Source of the DNA: Bog-532 sp963742875
GTDB lineage: Bacteria; Actinomycetota; Actinomycetes; Streptosporangiales; Streptosporangiaceae
Assembly: GCA_963742875.1 (NCBI GenBank)
Contig: CAVUNO010000017.1
Location: 372,001 to 436,000 of the forward strand
Length of the DNA stretch: 64,000 bases
Reading direction: 5' to 3'
Every line of letters begins with the position of its first letter. The first letter of the stretch is position 1. Under the pieces are notes generated by a model that was not told where the DNA came from, did not search any database, and saw only the letters and a program-made list of their open reading frames with translations. The position numbers and the translations under genes are program-made. Shown here piece by piece: positions 18,304 to 27,240 of this stretch.

Positions 18304-18490
18304 ACTGCGCGTCATATAAGTGCTGCACGTCGTCGCTGGCGCCGCGTACCTCGGCCAGCCGCCGCCAGGCAGCGTACTGGGATGTGCTGCTCAGATCTGT
18401 CCAGTTACCGCATGTTGTCTGGTCTGGCTGGAGTTGTTGGTCCGTCATATCTGGACTTACGGGTAGTAATCAGTGCGCCGACGATCATGC

Positions 18491-18762
18491 GCCCCTTACC
18501 CCGGCCACCGGTCGCGGCATCCCTTGGATCTATGGAGGTGCGTACACATGAGGACGTCGCGGCGGCGGCCGCGCATAGCGAACTGGGTCACCAGTACAAC
18601 GATGCCCTGGCCGAGGGGCTGATCGAAAGAATCAGCTCGGAGATCGACAAGCAGGTGGACGCTCGACTGGCGCAGCGCGGCGTCCAGCCCGGCCGGGCTG
18701 CCTGGGCCAACGTCGCCATGGGCCTGGGCTCGGTCGGGCTCGGCATCGGCGCTACAGCGGTC
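18491..18762 (+). pseudogene. Truncated duplicate of the two-TM protein gene at 29757
   Basis: From GCCCCTTACC at about 18491 the DNA closely matches 29715 onward, including about 40 bases of leader. The frame from ATG 18532 reads RTHEDVAAAAAHSELGHQYN, ALAEGLIERISSEIDKQVDA, then GLGSVGLGIGATAV, as in the 29757 gene. Similarity stops abruptly after 18762, before the second half of the protein. So this is a partial duplication with the 3' end lost. Confidence 0.85.
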
Positions 18763-19286
18763 CCTGACCCACCAGCTCGCTCACGCGGACACGGGATCTA
18801 TCGGGAAAGCAGCCGTGAGGCCAGTCTGCCACGCCCTGCAACAGGCACACCACCGCAAAACCGCAGACCGGAATCCCGCTTGACAAGGCCCGCTCCTAAG
18901 GGATCACAACGTACCCCAAGAAGCTCCACGATGTCACAACCATTACGATGCCCGCGCGTCATATGAGGGCATTCCCGGAGCGGAACGGCCACGCCCGCAC
19001 CAGCCGCGCCGTCTTGCTCGGCAGCCGGTCCGCCTGGTCCGCAGCCGCCACCGTTTTCAGGCCCGGGTCCAGTCCGTCCAGTTCGGCAAGGAGCTCATCA
19101 CGCGAGACGAGTTTTGAGACGGGGAAACGTCCGTCCCCAGCTCACTGCGCTGGTAAAGACCCGGCTCAAGCGGATGCAGTACCCGGCCCGGTCTCCTCAA
19201 CGGCTTCCTCGCCAGCACCCGCCTGGACCTCACGCCCTTCTGTAACCCCACAATTAGAGATCTTTTTATCAGCCACGATCAACTTC
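18763..19286. other. Region without an assignable gene
   Basis: Several overlapping frames are open but none has a convincing start. One + frame reads RHRFQARVQSVQFGKELITR before a stop at about 19116, and another reads GLLNGFLASTRLDLTPFCNP near 19190. They look like scraps of unrelated genes. Composition becomes AT-richer from about 19245, where the toxin-like gene begins. Confidence 0.45.
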
Positions 19287-19845
19287 TTGGCGGCCGGTGA
19301 CAGCAACGTCAACGGCACCCGGGTTGGAAGAATATTTAGTGCTCTTATCGTTCCAGATCAAGGGCCACTTCTGAACTACATCGATGTCTCGACGGTTCAA
19401 CCGTATATCATCGCAGCCTGGCAGAAACACCTCAACACGAATGAGGATCCTGCAAACGGCCGATGGTACACAACGGGATCTAATGGGGACTCGATCGGGC
19501 TCTACGGAGGACTGAACGATTCCATCGGTACGGCTCTCATGTTCGACCAATCAAGTCTGCAATACCTACCGCAGCAGATCATCGCAGCATCGTCAAAGGT
19601 CGACAACAGGAACGGTTTGACTCCCAACTCCACGGTCACGCTCTCCTACAGCTACTCAAGCTCCACGACCACAAGTCAGGCCACCACGAACTCCGTGAAA
19701 GTCGGTGTCGGAGCTGACATCAAGGGCGGCGCGAACTTCATCTTTGCTGAGGCCGAAGTTACGCTGAAGTTCAGCGTCGAGTACTCTTACAGCTACACTT
19801 CCACCACGTCCAATATGTCGGGCCAGACTCAGATCTCCGGAAGCC
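19287..19845 (+). pseudogene. ETX/MTX2-family pore-forming toxin-like protein, 5' part
   Basis: Protein-like from about TTG 19287 (start uncertain): NFLAAGDSNVNGTRVGRIFS, GRWYTTGSNGDSIGLYGGLN, then Ser/Thr-rich strands STVTLSYSYSSSTTTSQATT and FSVEYSYSYTSTTSNM. Long Ser/Thr-rich amphipathic strands are the hallmark of aerolysin-fold beta-pore proteins of the ETX/MTX2 type. Codon use is less GC-biased than its neighbours. The gene is interrupted by a transposase gene; the rest resumes at 22183. Family call rests on pattern, so moderate confidence. Confidence 0.6.
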
Positions 19846-22201
19846 GGGCGGCGGGATACCTGCTGACCTGCGGTCAGCGATCTGGGATGGTTTCCGTAAA
19901 GTGTTAAATTGGTGGTGGTAGGATTGTGGCATGTCGCCCGCCGCGGCTGCCATCTTGGAGGGCATGCCGGACCCCAGGGACCTGCGCCGCGTCAGCACGG
20001 ATGGGGAGACCCTGATCTTCGCCGGGTCGCGGCTGCTGTTCCGCTACCGTGACGGCGATGCCGGGGCGCGGAACGTCGCGGTGGCGGTGCTGCGGCAGCT
20101 GGGCTTTGGCGGTCAGGTGGTGGCGCGGCTGATGGGCCTGACGGTGAACTACGTGGCGACGCTGCATAACCGGGCGCTGCGGGAGGGCACCGGCGGGGTG
20201 GTCCGGCCGCGGGGCCGCCCGGGCAAGCTGGATCCGGCCGCGTGGGAGCGGGCGCGGGAGTGGCGGGCGGCCGGGGTGCGGGATGCGGAGATCGCCCGCC
20301 GCCTGGAGGCAGCTCAGTCCACGGTGCTGCGGCGGCTCGGCCCCGCCGGCGTGCCGGACCAGCTGCCGCTGGGAGAGCCCGCGCCTGAGCCGGGACCGGC
20401 ACCGGGACCGTCACCGGAACCCGGGCCGGCGCCGCTGCCGGAACCGGAACCGGACCCTCAGCAGGGCAGGTCAGGGGGCAGGGAGCCGGAGCCGGGGCGG
20501 CAGGCTGCGGCGGAGCCCGGGCCGGTCGCCGGCGCCGGGCAGGACGGCGCCGCCGGCGGCGGGGCCGGTGAGGGCGCGGCGGTGTCCGGGCCAGGCATCT
20601 GCGGCGAGGTCGCCTCCCGGTACGCGGGTGCGATGCTGCTGCACGCCTTCGGCGGCCGGGCCGGCGCCGGGGAGATCCTGGCCGCCGCGGCGGGCGGGGA
20701 CGGGCGGCCCGGTGACGTGGCGCTGTTGTCGGCGGTCAGCATCTGCTTCGCGCTGGGCGCGGCGACGATCGAGCAGTTCAAGCACCTGACCGCCGCGGCC
20801 GCGGGGCCGCTGGCCGGGCTGGCGGCGCTGCCGGAGCTGCGGACCCTGCGGCCGAGGCTGGCCGCGATCGCCGACCGCACCGACCCGGTCGCGCTGCAGC
20901 GCCTGTTCGCGCAGGCGATGCTGGCCGCCGACCCGGTCACCTCCGGTGTGTATTACGTCGATGACCATTTCGTGCCCTACGCCGGCGCCAAGCCGGTCGG
21001 CAAGGGCTGGAACAACAAGCGGGGCCGGGCGGAGAAAGGACGCGCGGACACCCACGTGACCGCGCACGACGGCCGGGCGGTGTGCTTCGTCACCGGCGAG
21101 CCGTCCGGGCTGGCCATTACGCTGCCGAAGGCGCTGGCGGAGTTGAAGAAGGCCGCTGGCCCGGGCGCGCAGATCATGCTGGGGTTCGACCGCGGCGGCG
21201 CGTATGCGCAGGTGTTCCGGCACTGCCGCGACCAGGACGTGCACTGGGTGACCTACCGGCGGGCGCCGCTGGCCGTCCCGGCCGTCCTGCCGGTCATCAC
21301 CACCATCACGGCCGGCCGGCGGCGCCGCGAAATCGCCTGGGCGGAGGAGACCGTTGACATCAAGGACTACGGCCAGGCCCGGCAGCTCACCTTGTTCGAG
21401 CACAGCCAGGTCGCCCTGCAGATCCTCACCTCCGACTTTGATGCCTGCCCGGCGGACATCCTGGCCTGGCTGAAGTCCCGGTGGCGGGAGGAGAACTTCC
21501 TCAAGTACGCCAGCGAGAACTACGGGATCGGCAAGATCTGCGACTACATCGCCGGGATCGAGGCAAACACCAAGATCGCGGACAACCCGGCCCGCAAGAA
21601 GGCGAACGCCGCCGTCCGGCAGGCGGAGACGGCGCTGGCCGCCGCGGAGCGGGACCTGGCCGCGCTACTCGCCGACCCGGCGATCACGCCCGCCGCCAAG
21701 AACGCCAGGCTCATCCCCGCCGCGCAGGAGAAGATCACCGCCGCGCGCAAGAAGCTGGACGCCGCCGCCTCCGCCCGGGACAAGATCCCCGCCAAGCTGC
21801 CCGCCAACGTCATCGACCCCGAAGCCAAAGTCGCGCTGCTGCGGACCCGCCGCCGCGGCCTGCAGATGGTGCTGCGGCTGCTCGCGCACAACGCCGAGCA
21901 CTGGCTGGCCAACCACCTCAACGCCTACCTGCGCGACGACGACGAATACCGCGCCCTCACCCGGCAGACCATCATCCGGGGCCTGGCCGGCACCATCACC
22001 TACACCCCCGGCAGGATCACCGTCACCCTCCAGCAGCCCGGCACGCCCCGCATCACCCGCGGCCTTGCACTGCTCATCGACGAGATCAACAACAACCCGC
22101 CGGCCATGCCCGGCGACCAGCGGCCCATCACCTACCAGCTCGCCAGCCGACCCGAATTATTTAAAACCCGACCTACAACACGTTCCGGAGATCTGAGACT
22201 G
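19824..22201. repeat. 19-bp inverted repeat bracketing the transposase insertion
   Basis: CAGACTCAGATCTCCGGAA (19824-19842) and the reverse complement of 22183-22201 agree at 18 of 19 positions. They bracket the large transposase gene inside the toxin-like gene. They may be the ends of the element or the palindromic target it chose; I cannot find a convincing target duplication to decide. Confidence 0.6.
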
Positions 22202-22468
22202 AGACCTTCACTCAGGCGGTGCCAGTTTCGGTGCCGACTGGTAAAATTTACGAGGCTGTGGTGCGAGCAACTGTCCAACAGATTCAGGTACCTTACACGG
22301 CCAAGATATATGTCACAGGAACGTCAGAGACCTGGTTCGAGGACCGCATTCAAGGCCACTACAACTGGTCGGCCGACGCCGGTACGCTCTTCGGCTGGAT
22401 CAACCAGTTCCGCACCGCCGGTAATGATTCGTCCCTGTACCAGGCCAATGGCGCGCAAGGGATTCTAG
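19931..22468 (+). CDS. Large DDE transposase of an uncommon family
   Basis: ATG 19931. N-terminus has helix-turn-helix blocks (VVARLMGLTVNYVATLHNRA; RDAEIARRLEAAQSTVLRRL), then a Pro/Glu-rich linker, then a catalytic core: YYVDDHFVPYAGAKPVGKGW (first Asp), IMLGFDRGGAYAQVF (second Asp) and LKSRWREENFLKYASENYGI (Glu in an IS4-like W-x-x-E-x-F block), with a coiled-coil insertion. The protein-like part ends near residue 745 (about 22165); the remaining residues are read-through into the interrupted toxin gene. Probably IS4/IS1634-superfamily, family not certain. Confidence 0.75.
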   Translation: MSPAAAAILEGMPDPRDLRRVSTDGETLIFAGSRLLFRYRDGDAGARNVAVAVLRQLGFGGQVVARLMGLTVNYVATLHNRALREGTGGVVRPRGRPGKLDPAAWERAREWRAAGVRDAEIARRLEAAQSTVLRRLGPAGVPDQLPLGEPAPEPGPAPGPSPEPGPAPLPEPEPDPQQGRSGGREPEPGRQAAAEPGPVAGAGQDGAAGGGAGEGAAVSGPGICGEVASRYAGAMLLHAFGGRAGAGEILAAAAGGDGRPGDVALLSAVSICFALGAATIEQFKHLTAAAAGPLAGLAALPELRTLRPRLAAIADRTDPVALQRLFAQAMLAADPVTSGVYYVDDHFVPYAGAKPVGKGWNNKRGRAEKGRADTHVTAHDGRAVCFVTGEPSGLAITLPKALAELKKAAGPGAQIMLGFDRGGAYAQVFRHCRDQDVHWVTYRRAPLAVPAVLPVITTITAGRRRREIAWAEETVDIKDYGQARQLTLFEHSQVALQILTSDFDACPADILAWLKSRWREENFLKYASENYGIGKICDYIAGIEANTKIADNPARKKANAAVRQAETALAAAERDLAALLADPAITPAAKNARLIPAAQEKITAARKKLDAAASARDKIPAKLPANVIDPEAKVALLRTRRRGLQMVLRLLAHNAEHWLANHLNAYLRDDDEYRALTRQTIIRGLAGTITYTPGRITVTLQQPGTPRITRGLALLIDEINNNPPAMPGDQRPITYQLASRPELFKTRPTTRSGDLRLRPSLRRCQFRCRLVKFTRLWCEQLSNRFRYLTRPRYMSQERQRPGSRTAFKATTTGRPTPVRSSAGSTSSAPPVMIRPCTRPMARKGF

Positions 22469-22635
22469 CCCTTAAAGGTACCCTTACCCATCAGCAGACC
22501 GCTGATTTCTCCGTACAGGTCTATGACATTACAAAGAGTGATGTAACGTTGGCATCGGATCGCTTTCCTGTTGCAGTCGAACCGGGACAGAGTGCAGTTC
22601 CGAAGGGTGAATTGGTCCAGACGTTGAAATTCTGA
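22183..22635 (+). pseudogene. ETX/MTX2-family toxin-like protein, 3' part
   Basis: The frame RSETETFTQAVPVSVPTGKI, then YEAVVRATVQQIQVPYTAKI, YVTGTSETWFEDRIQGHYNW, and to the stop DRFPVAVEPGQSAVPKGELV resumes the beta-rich fold. The segment VPVSVPTG followed by alternating strands is the part of ETX/MTX2 proteins after the pore hairpin. Together with 19287-19845 it makes a protein of about 330 aa. Its own start codon (GTG in frame near 22219) is unlikely to yield a working protein. Confidence 0.6.
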
Positions 22636-22671
22636 CGGATCGCGGTAGGGACTAGGCGTTAGGTCGGTGTT

Positions 22672-22797
22672 GAAGTCCGGTCGCCATTCGGGCAGGCTGA
22701 CCAGGCCGGGCTCTACCAGGCCGAAGCCGCCGAAGAGCTCCATGATCTGAGCGGCGTAGGTCTGGGTGACCTCGGTCTTGTCGCACCGCGTGGTGCG
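22672..22797 (-). pseudogene. Fragment of a DUF574-type SAM-dependent methyltransferase
   Basis: Minus-strand frame reads TQTYAAQIMELFGGFGLVEP then GLVSLPEWRPD, the C-terminal signature of the actinobacterial S-adenosylmethionine-dependent methyltransferase family (PF04672). The N-terminal Rossmann fold is absent, so this is a 3' remnant. It lies directly after the disrupted toxin gene on the opposite strand. Confidence 0.7.
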
Positions 22798-22913
22798 AAC
22801 GCGTGCAGCGACAATGTCTGCGGAGCTATATAGGCGCCTGGCGAGCGACAGTAGGCTGATTAAAATTGGTATTCGTGGCCAGACCAAACACGGGGCTGTT
22901 CATTGAGGTGATC

Positions 22914-23250
22914 TCAGCGATTTAAATTGATATAGCCGTGCTCGACATGGGTAAGGATGAGCGCGGCGCGGGCGATGTCGCCGATCTTGCTGGGGCTGGC
23001 GGTGATGTGCTGGAGGGTGCGCCGGAACCCGTCAGGGGCGATGACCGCCTGGATGCTGCCGCCGTGCGCATGGGTCTTGCCGGAGTACCACACGTCGATG
23101 AGGTCACCCCGGACGCTGACGGTCTTCTCCCGGCACCGGTCCGCTGGGATGATCTTCCCGTCCAGGATCACGTGGGAAAGGCCCTCGTCCCTGGCCCGTT
23201 CCAGCGCCTGGCGCAGATCCAGGGCGCAGCCGACGATACCAGTGCGGCAA
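22914..23250 (-). pseudogene. IS5-type transposase fragment
   Basis: Frame from 23171 reads ILDGKIIPADRCREKTVSVR then IDVWYSGKTHAHGGSIQAVI, the middle of an IS5-family DDE enzyme (first Asp in ILDG, conserved WYSGK). Upstream sequence to about 23250 continues the homology in another frame (LDLRQALERARDEGLSHV). Both ends of the element are missing and the last 35 residues diverge. Confidence 0.75.
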
Positions 23251-23665
23251 CGGCGTAGGGACGCACATCTCCGGTCGTCCGGATATGGGCACTCGGCGGC
23301 AATCCGGTCGGAACATCCAGGATGGCGGTGGTCCTCTCATGCCCAGTGCCCGTCACGACCTCGGCAAGTTATCCGGAGGCGGGTGACTCCTGGCCCGGTT
23401 CCTCGTTTCCGGGTGGAGACTTTCCGGCCGGATTCACATCAGATCAGAAGACCTCATCTCGCCCCCCCGGGGCCGTGCGCAAACCTTGGCGAATGCCCTT
23501 ATGCCAATATGTGTCGCCGCTTTTCCGTGCGCCAGGTTTTGGCTGCGGAATTATCTGACATTCGCGCTATCAATTTCGGCGGCACCGGGGAATGCGGCGG
23601 CTCGATTGCTGTACGGTCTCCTTTGCGCCGGCTCACCCAGATGATCGCATTGCTGGTACGGGAGG
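23251..23665. other. Intergenic upstream of the second beta-lactamase-fold gene
   Basis: No protein-like frame. Probably holds the promoter of the 23672 gene; AT-rich stretches occur at 23490-23575. A GGGAGG ribosome site closes it at 23660-23665. Confidence 0.5.
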
Positions 23666-23671
23666 ATGACG

Positions 23672-24604
23672 ATGGCTCCGAAGCGTGGTGTCGGCTGGAT
23701 GGCCGCGGCAGTTCTGACCGGCGCGGGGCTGGTCTCGTTCCAGGGCCAGCCGGCCGAGGCCGCGGCGGCCTCAGCCGTCAGGTGCCGGTCGGCCGGCCAT
23801 CCGGCACTCGCGGCCCAGCTCAGCCGGGATATCCAGGCCGCGCACCGGGGCCGGGTCTCGACCGTCGCGGCCGGACTCTACGATCCAGGCCTGGGGCTCG
23901 GGTGCTGGCTCAACGCCAACGCGCATTTCGACTCGGCCAGCGTGGTCAAGGCCACCATTCTCGGTGCTCTCCTCCGCAAGGCGGAAAAGCAGCACAGGTA
24001 CCTGACCCAGGCCGAGGCCTCCCTGGCCACCGCGATGATCACCCAGTCGGACAACAACGCCGCCTCGGCGCTGTGGGCGGACGTCGGCCGGACCTGGCTG
24101 CAGCACTTCCTGAACCTGGCCCGGATGACGCACACGGTGCTGGGTCCCGGGGGCTACTGGGGGCTGACCCAGATCACCGCCCACGACGAGATATTGCTCC
24201 TGCAGCTCCTGACCAAGCCGAACGGGGTGCTCGGCAGCGCCTCCCGCGGCTACGAGCTGGGCCTGATGGCCAGGGTCATCCGCTCGCAGCGGTGGGGTGT
24301 CCCAGCCGGCGCGCCCGCCAGCCTGACCGTGCACGTCAAGGACGGCTGGCTGCCCCGGTCGACGCACGGGTGGCGCATCCACAGCATCGGCTGTTTCACC
24401 GGCCGTAACGGCGCTTACAGCATCGCCGTGCTGACCCAGGACAACCCGACGATGAACTACGGGATCACGACCGTCCAGGACATCGCCTGGGTGATCAACC
24501 GTGACCTGAACCCGGGGACGAAGCCGGCCGCCTCGCCCGCGGCGCCCGCTCCCGCCCGTAACACGCCGGATGAGAAGCTGCCCGCCCTGCCCGGTATCCC
24601 CTAG
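23672..24604 (+). CDS. Secreted class A beta-lactamase-fold serine hydrolase (paralogue)
   Basis: 310 aa from ATG 23672 (GGGAGG six bases upstream; ATG 23666 also possible). Signal peptide (VGWMAAAVLTGAGLVSFQG, cleavage near AEA). Motifs SVVK (Ser about 90), SDN in MITQSDNNAASAL, and KDG in VHVKDGWLPRST replacing KTG. The C-terminal 35 residues are a Pro/Ala tail. It resembles the 7430 gene in motif order and context words (WGVPAG, KxGWLP). The stop TAG uses the TA target base pair of the IS630 insertion that follows, yet the uninterrupted site would give the same stop, so the protein is intact. Confidence 0.8.
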   Translation: MAPKRGVGWMAAAVLTGAGLVSFQGQPAEAAAASAVRCRSAGHPALAAQLSRDIQAAHRGRVSTVAAGLYDPGLGLGCWLNANAHFDSASVVKATILGALLRKAEKQHRYLTQAEASLATAMITQSDNNAASALWADVGRTWLQHFLNLARMTHTVLGPGGYWGLTQITAHDEILLLQLLTKPNGVLGSASRGYELGLMARVIRSQRWGVPAGAPASLTVHVKDGWLPRSTHGWRIHSIGCFTGRNGAYSIAVLTQDNPTMNYGITTVQDIAWVINRDLNPGTKPAASPAAPAPARNTPDEKLPALPGIP

Positions 24605-25789
24605 TGAGCCGGTCTTGAGTTTCCCAGTCACCACGTGAGTTGATTTGTCCCCCAGTCTGGCGCTGACGGCTATCGCCTGGCTGGCGGGTGCGGTCTGCTG
24701 GGGATATGGCAGATCCCAGGTTAGAGCCGCTGGTGCTCTCGGAAGACGAGCGACGCACGCTGGAGAGCTGGGCCAGGCGCCGCAGCACCGCGCAGGGCCT
24801 TGCGTTGCGGGCGCGGATCGTGCTGGCTTGCGCAGAAGGCGCACCCAACATCGCGGTGGCCGCCCGGCTGGGCGCCAGCCGGGGCACCGTGACCAAGTGG
24901 CGGGAGCGGTTCTTGCGCCGGCGGCTGGATGGGCTGTGCGACGAACCGCGGCCGGGGGTGCCGCGCACCATCACTGACGCCCAGGTGGAGGAGGTGGTGG
25001 TGCGCACCCTGGAGGAGGTGCCGGCGGGTGCCACGCACTGGTCCAAGCGGGAGCTGGCCCGGAAGGCGGGCATCTCGCCGACCAGCGTGCACCGTATCTG
25101 GCGGGCCTTTGGCTTGCAGCCGCACCGGGTGGAGGAGTTCAAGATCTCCCCAGACCCACTGCTCATCGACAAGATCCGCGATGTGGTGGGGCTCTACCTG
25201 GCCCCGCCGCCACGGCGGCGGTCTTCTGCGTTGATGAGAAGCCGCAGATCCAAGCGCTGGAGCGGACCGCCCCGGTGCTACCGATGATCCCCGGCATTCC
25301 CGAGCGGCGCAGCTTCGATTACACCCGGCACGGCACCGTGGACCTGTTCGCCGCGCTCAACACCGCCACCGGCAAGGTGATCGGCAAGCTGGCCGCACAG
25401 CACACGGCGGAGGACTTCCGCGATTTCCTCAACGACATCGACCGGCAGGTCGAGCCCGGCCTGGCCGTCCACGTCATCTGCGACAACCTCTCCGCGCATA
25501 AAGCGCCGGCGGTGCACAAGTGGCTACTGGCGCACCCGCGGTTCGAGCTGCACTTCACGCCGACATACTCGTCGTGGATCAGCCAGGTCGAGCGGTGGTT
25601 CGCCGAACTGGAACGGCGCTGCCTCGAGCGCGGCACCTTCTGCTCGCTGGACGCGCTCAAGACCGCGCTGGAGGAGTGGATCAGCACCTGGAACGAAACG
25701 GCACGGCCATTCAAGTGGACCAAGACCGCCGACCAGATCATCGACCGCATCTGCCGTTACTGCTCACGTATCTCAGGACCGGGACACTA
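24602..25789 (+). mobile_element. Complete IS630-family insertion sequence at a TA target
   Basis: The ends are imperfect inverted repeats (18 of 21): CTAGTGAGCCGGTCTTGAG at 24601 and the complement of CTCAGGACCGGGACACTAG ending at 25790. TA is duplicated at 24602-24603 and 25788-25789, as IS630/Tc1 elements do. Internal length 1184 bp. It inserted exactly at the stop codon of the beta-lactamase-fold gene. Confidence 0.9.
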
Positions 25790-25790
25790 G
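24706..25790 (+). CDS. IS630-family transposase made from two overlapping frames
   Basis: Frame one from ATG 24706: LSEDERRTLESWARRRSTAQ, winged-helix NIAVAARLGASRGTVTKWRE, to about 25210. Frame two continues TAAVFCVDEKPQIQALERTA (first Asp), VHVICDNLSAHKAPAVHKWL (second Asp), TPTYSSWISQVERWFAELER (Glu). Moving back one base at CCGCCGCCACGG joins them perfectly. Programmed -1 frameshifting is known in some IS families, so this may be natural rather than a defect. The stop TAG (25788-25790) is formed at the TA junction. Confidence 0.85.
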
Positions 25791-25877
25791 GAGCTAGGCC
25801 GCCAGCCCGAATGCCTCCGGGGAGTTCACGACGACGACGGAGTTGGTGCTCCCATCGAGGCCCCCCGGAGTACGCTC

Positions 25878-26135
25878 ATGCCCGCATCCAGCGCCCCGGC
25901 CCAGCTCGCCCTCGGCCTGGCCGCGCTCGGCTGGCACATCCTGCCACTGTCCCCGGTCAGCAAACGGCCCCTCAATAACTGCCCGGTCTGCCGTCCCCGG
26001 CACGGCCTGCCCGCCCACCTCGCGCATGAGTGCCCCTGCCTGACCGCGGGCGGCTGGTGCCACGGCGTCCGCGCCGCCGAGCGCGGCCCCATCGGCGCGC
26101 GCCGCGATCAGATCGTTGCCGCCGTGGACGGGTAA
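25878..26135 (+). pseudogene. Fusion scar: primase-polymerase start joined to a winged-helix gene end
   Basis: Residues 1-67 (LALGLAALGWHILPLSPVSK, CPCLTAGGWCHGVRAA) match the start of the element primase-polymerase at 56133. Directly after, ERGPIGARRDQIVAAVD matches residues 27-43 of the 57890 gene. The two lie about 1.8 kb apart in the intact element, in the same order. So a related element once sat here and lost the DNA between them, in frame, before a stop. Not a functional replication gene. Confidence 0.88.
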
Positions 26136-26154
26136 ATGATGCCAAGGCGCGCCG

Positions 26155-26575
26155 GTGACCGGAAGCCTTGCGGGGGACCTGGGCCGGATGGCCTCCCGGG
26201 AGCGGCACACCCGCCGGGGGCCGCCGGGAAAAGAACCCCGAATACCACAGGGTAAACGGGCGGCGGCAGTACGCGCGGAAGCAGGGAAACCGGGCACAGG
26301 CCCGGAAAGCAATACGGCAGATGCGCGCCCTCCCCTACGGCGACCCGATGGACCCCGGATACCGGCGGCTGTTTTACTGCCGGTACGCCGGTGATCACCT
26401 GCTGGGATTCATCGGGCCGAAAGCCGAAGCCGAGCAGATCAAGGCCGGGCTGGCCGCGTTCTTGCGGGAGACCCTCGCACCCTCATCGTCTGCCGTCCCT
26501 GCCACGACTACATCCACGCCAGCCCCGTCGCGAACGCGGCACAGTCACTGGAGAGCCCAGTGCACTGAAAGGTGC
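26155..26575 (+). pseudogene. Group II intron reverse transcriptase/HNH remnant
   Basis: Reads PMDPGYRRLFYCRYAGDHLL then GFIGPKAEAEQIKAGLAAFL, the palm region of a group II intron protein, with the YADD catalytic box changed to YAGD. After a frame break near 26478 another frame gives TLIVCRPCHDYIHASPVANA, the C-terminal HNH endonuclease. The N-terminal RT, most of the X domain and the connection between them are gone. It is a different lineage from the intron at 38.1 kb, which lacks HNH. Confidence 0.8.
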
Positions 26576-26609
26576 CCGCTGGGTTCGGAGGAAGGCCGCG
26601 CGGAAAAGG

Positions 26610-26636
26610 CCCGGGTTCAGGATTCTTGAACCCGGG
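26610..26636. terminator. 10-bp perfect hairpin after the intron ORF remnant
   Basis: CCCGGGTTCA (26610-26619) pairs exactly with TGAACCCGGG (26627-26636) over a 7-base loop. No T-run follows. It may be part of the old intron RNA 3' structure rather than a terminator. Confidence 0.5.
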
Positions 26637-26777
26637 ACCTCGCCGCGCAGCCCACCCTGTCACCTGTTTCGGTTGTTCGAATCAAGGACCCCTCGCTTGC
26701 GACTTCGGTAGGTCCCGTCGTCAAGCCGCCAGTGCAGCGTCGATTGCGGTACGCGCAGCAGTCGCGCGGTCTCGGCT

Positions 26778-27074
26778 TCAGAGAACTGAACCGCCCCGGA
26801 GGGCTTCGGTCACCTGCGCGGTACCGGCCCGGACGGTTTCGGCGGCCGCAGTGCCGCTCGCCGCCGCCTGCTTGGTGAGCTGCCGCTGAGCATTCAGCTG
26901 AGCATGCACCAGCTTCTCGGCGAAGTCGAACGTCTGGTCGATCAACTCGCTATTCACTGGCGTGGCGCCAAACGCCTGCTGAAAGCTCCGGTTCCAGGTC
27001 TCGAGCATGGTCAGCAATGCGCCCTGAGTCTGCTTGACCATCTCGGTGTATGACTGCTCCTGCGGGTTTGCCAT
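26778..27074 (-). CDS. Small phasin-like helical protein
   Basis: 98 aa, ATG 27074 with GGAGG eight bases upstream. All-helical: YTEMVKQTQGALLTMLETWN, FDFAEKLVHAQLNAQRQLTK, Ala-rich C-terminus. Size and heptad pattern are like phasins or other granule-surface helical proteins, but no polyester synthase is nearby, so the role is open. The longer frame to 27581 is not protein-like upstream of this ATG. The C-terminus abuts intron debris. Confidence 0.6.
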   Translation of the reverse strand: MANPQEQSYTEMVKQTQGALLTMLETWNRSFQQAFGATPVNSELIDQTFDFAEKLVHAQLNAQRQLTKQAAASGTAAAETVRAGTAQVTEALRGGSVL

Positions 27075-27240
27075 GACGTCGCCTCCACACACACTCTGTG
27101 CTAGAAATGTTACCTTCAGATGAACTATTACGCAGCGTAGTAGGGCCCTAATTAGCAGAAATGTGACGGTCCCGCCGTGCACCCGGGAGCGGACCAGGAC
27201 GGCACGGCACCGGCCGCCGCTGGCGGGCCAGGCCCACGGT

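Noticed and set aside
17842..18315. 157-aa minus-strand protein including the 21-bp repeats.
   Set aside because: Only the last 56 residues look like protein; the first 100 are irregular and include the duplicated unit.
22957..24408. 483-codon + frame overlapping the second beta-lactamase-fold gene.
   Set aside because: It is Arg/Gly/Pro-rich and out of frame with the SVVK/SDN/KDG protein.
26610..26640. Partial tRNA suggested by GGGTTC...GAACCC.
   Set aside because: It is a simple hairpin without other tRNA arms and lies in intron debris.
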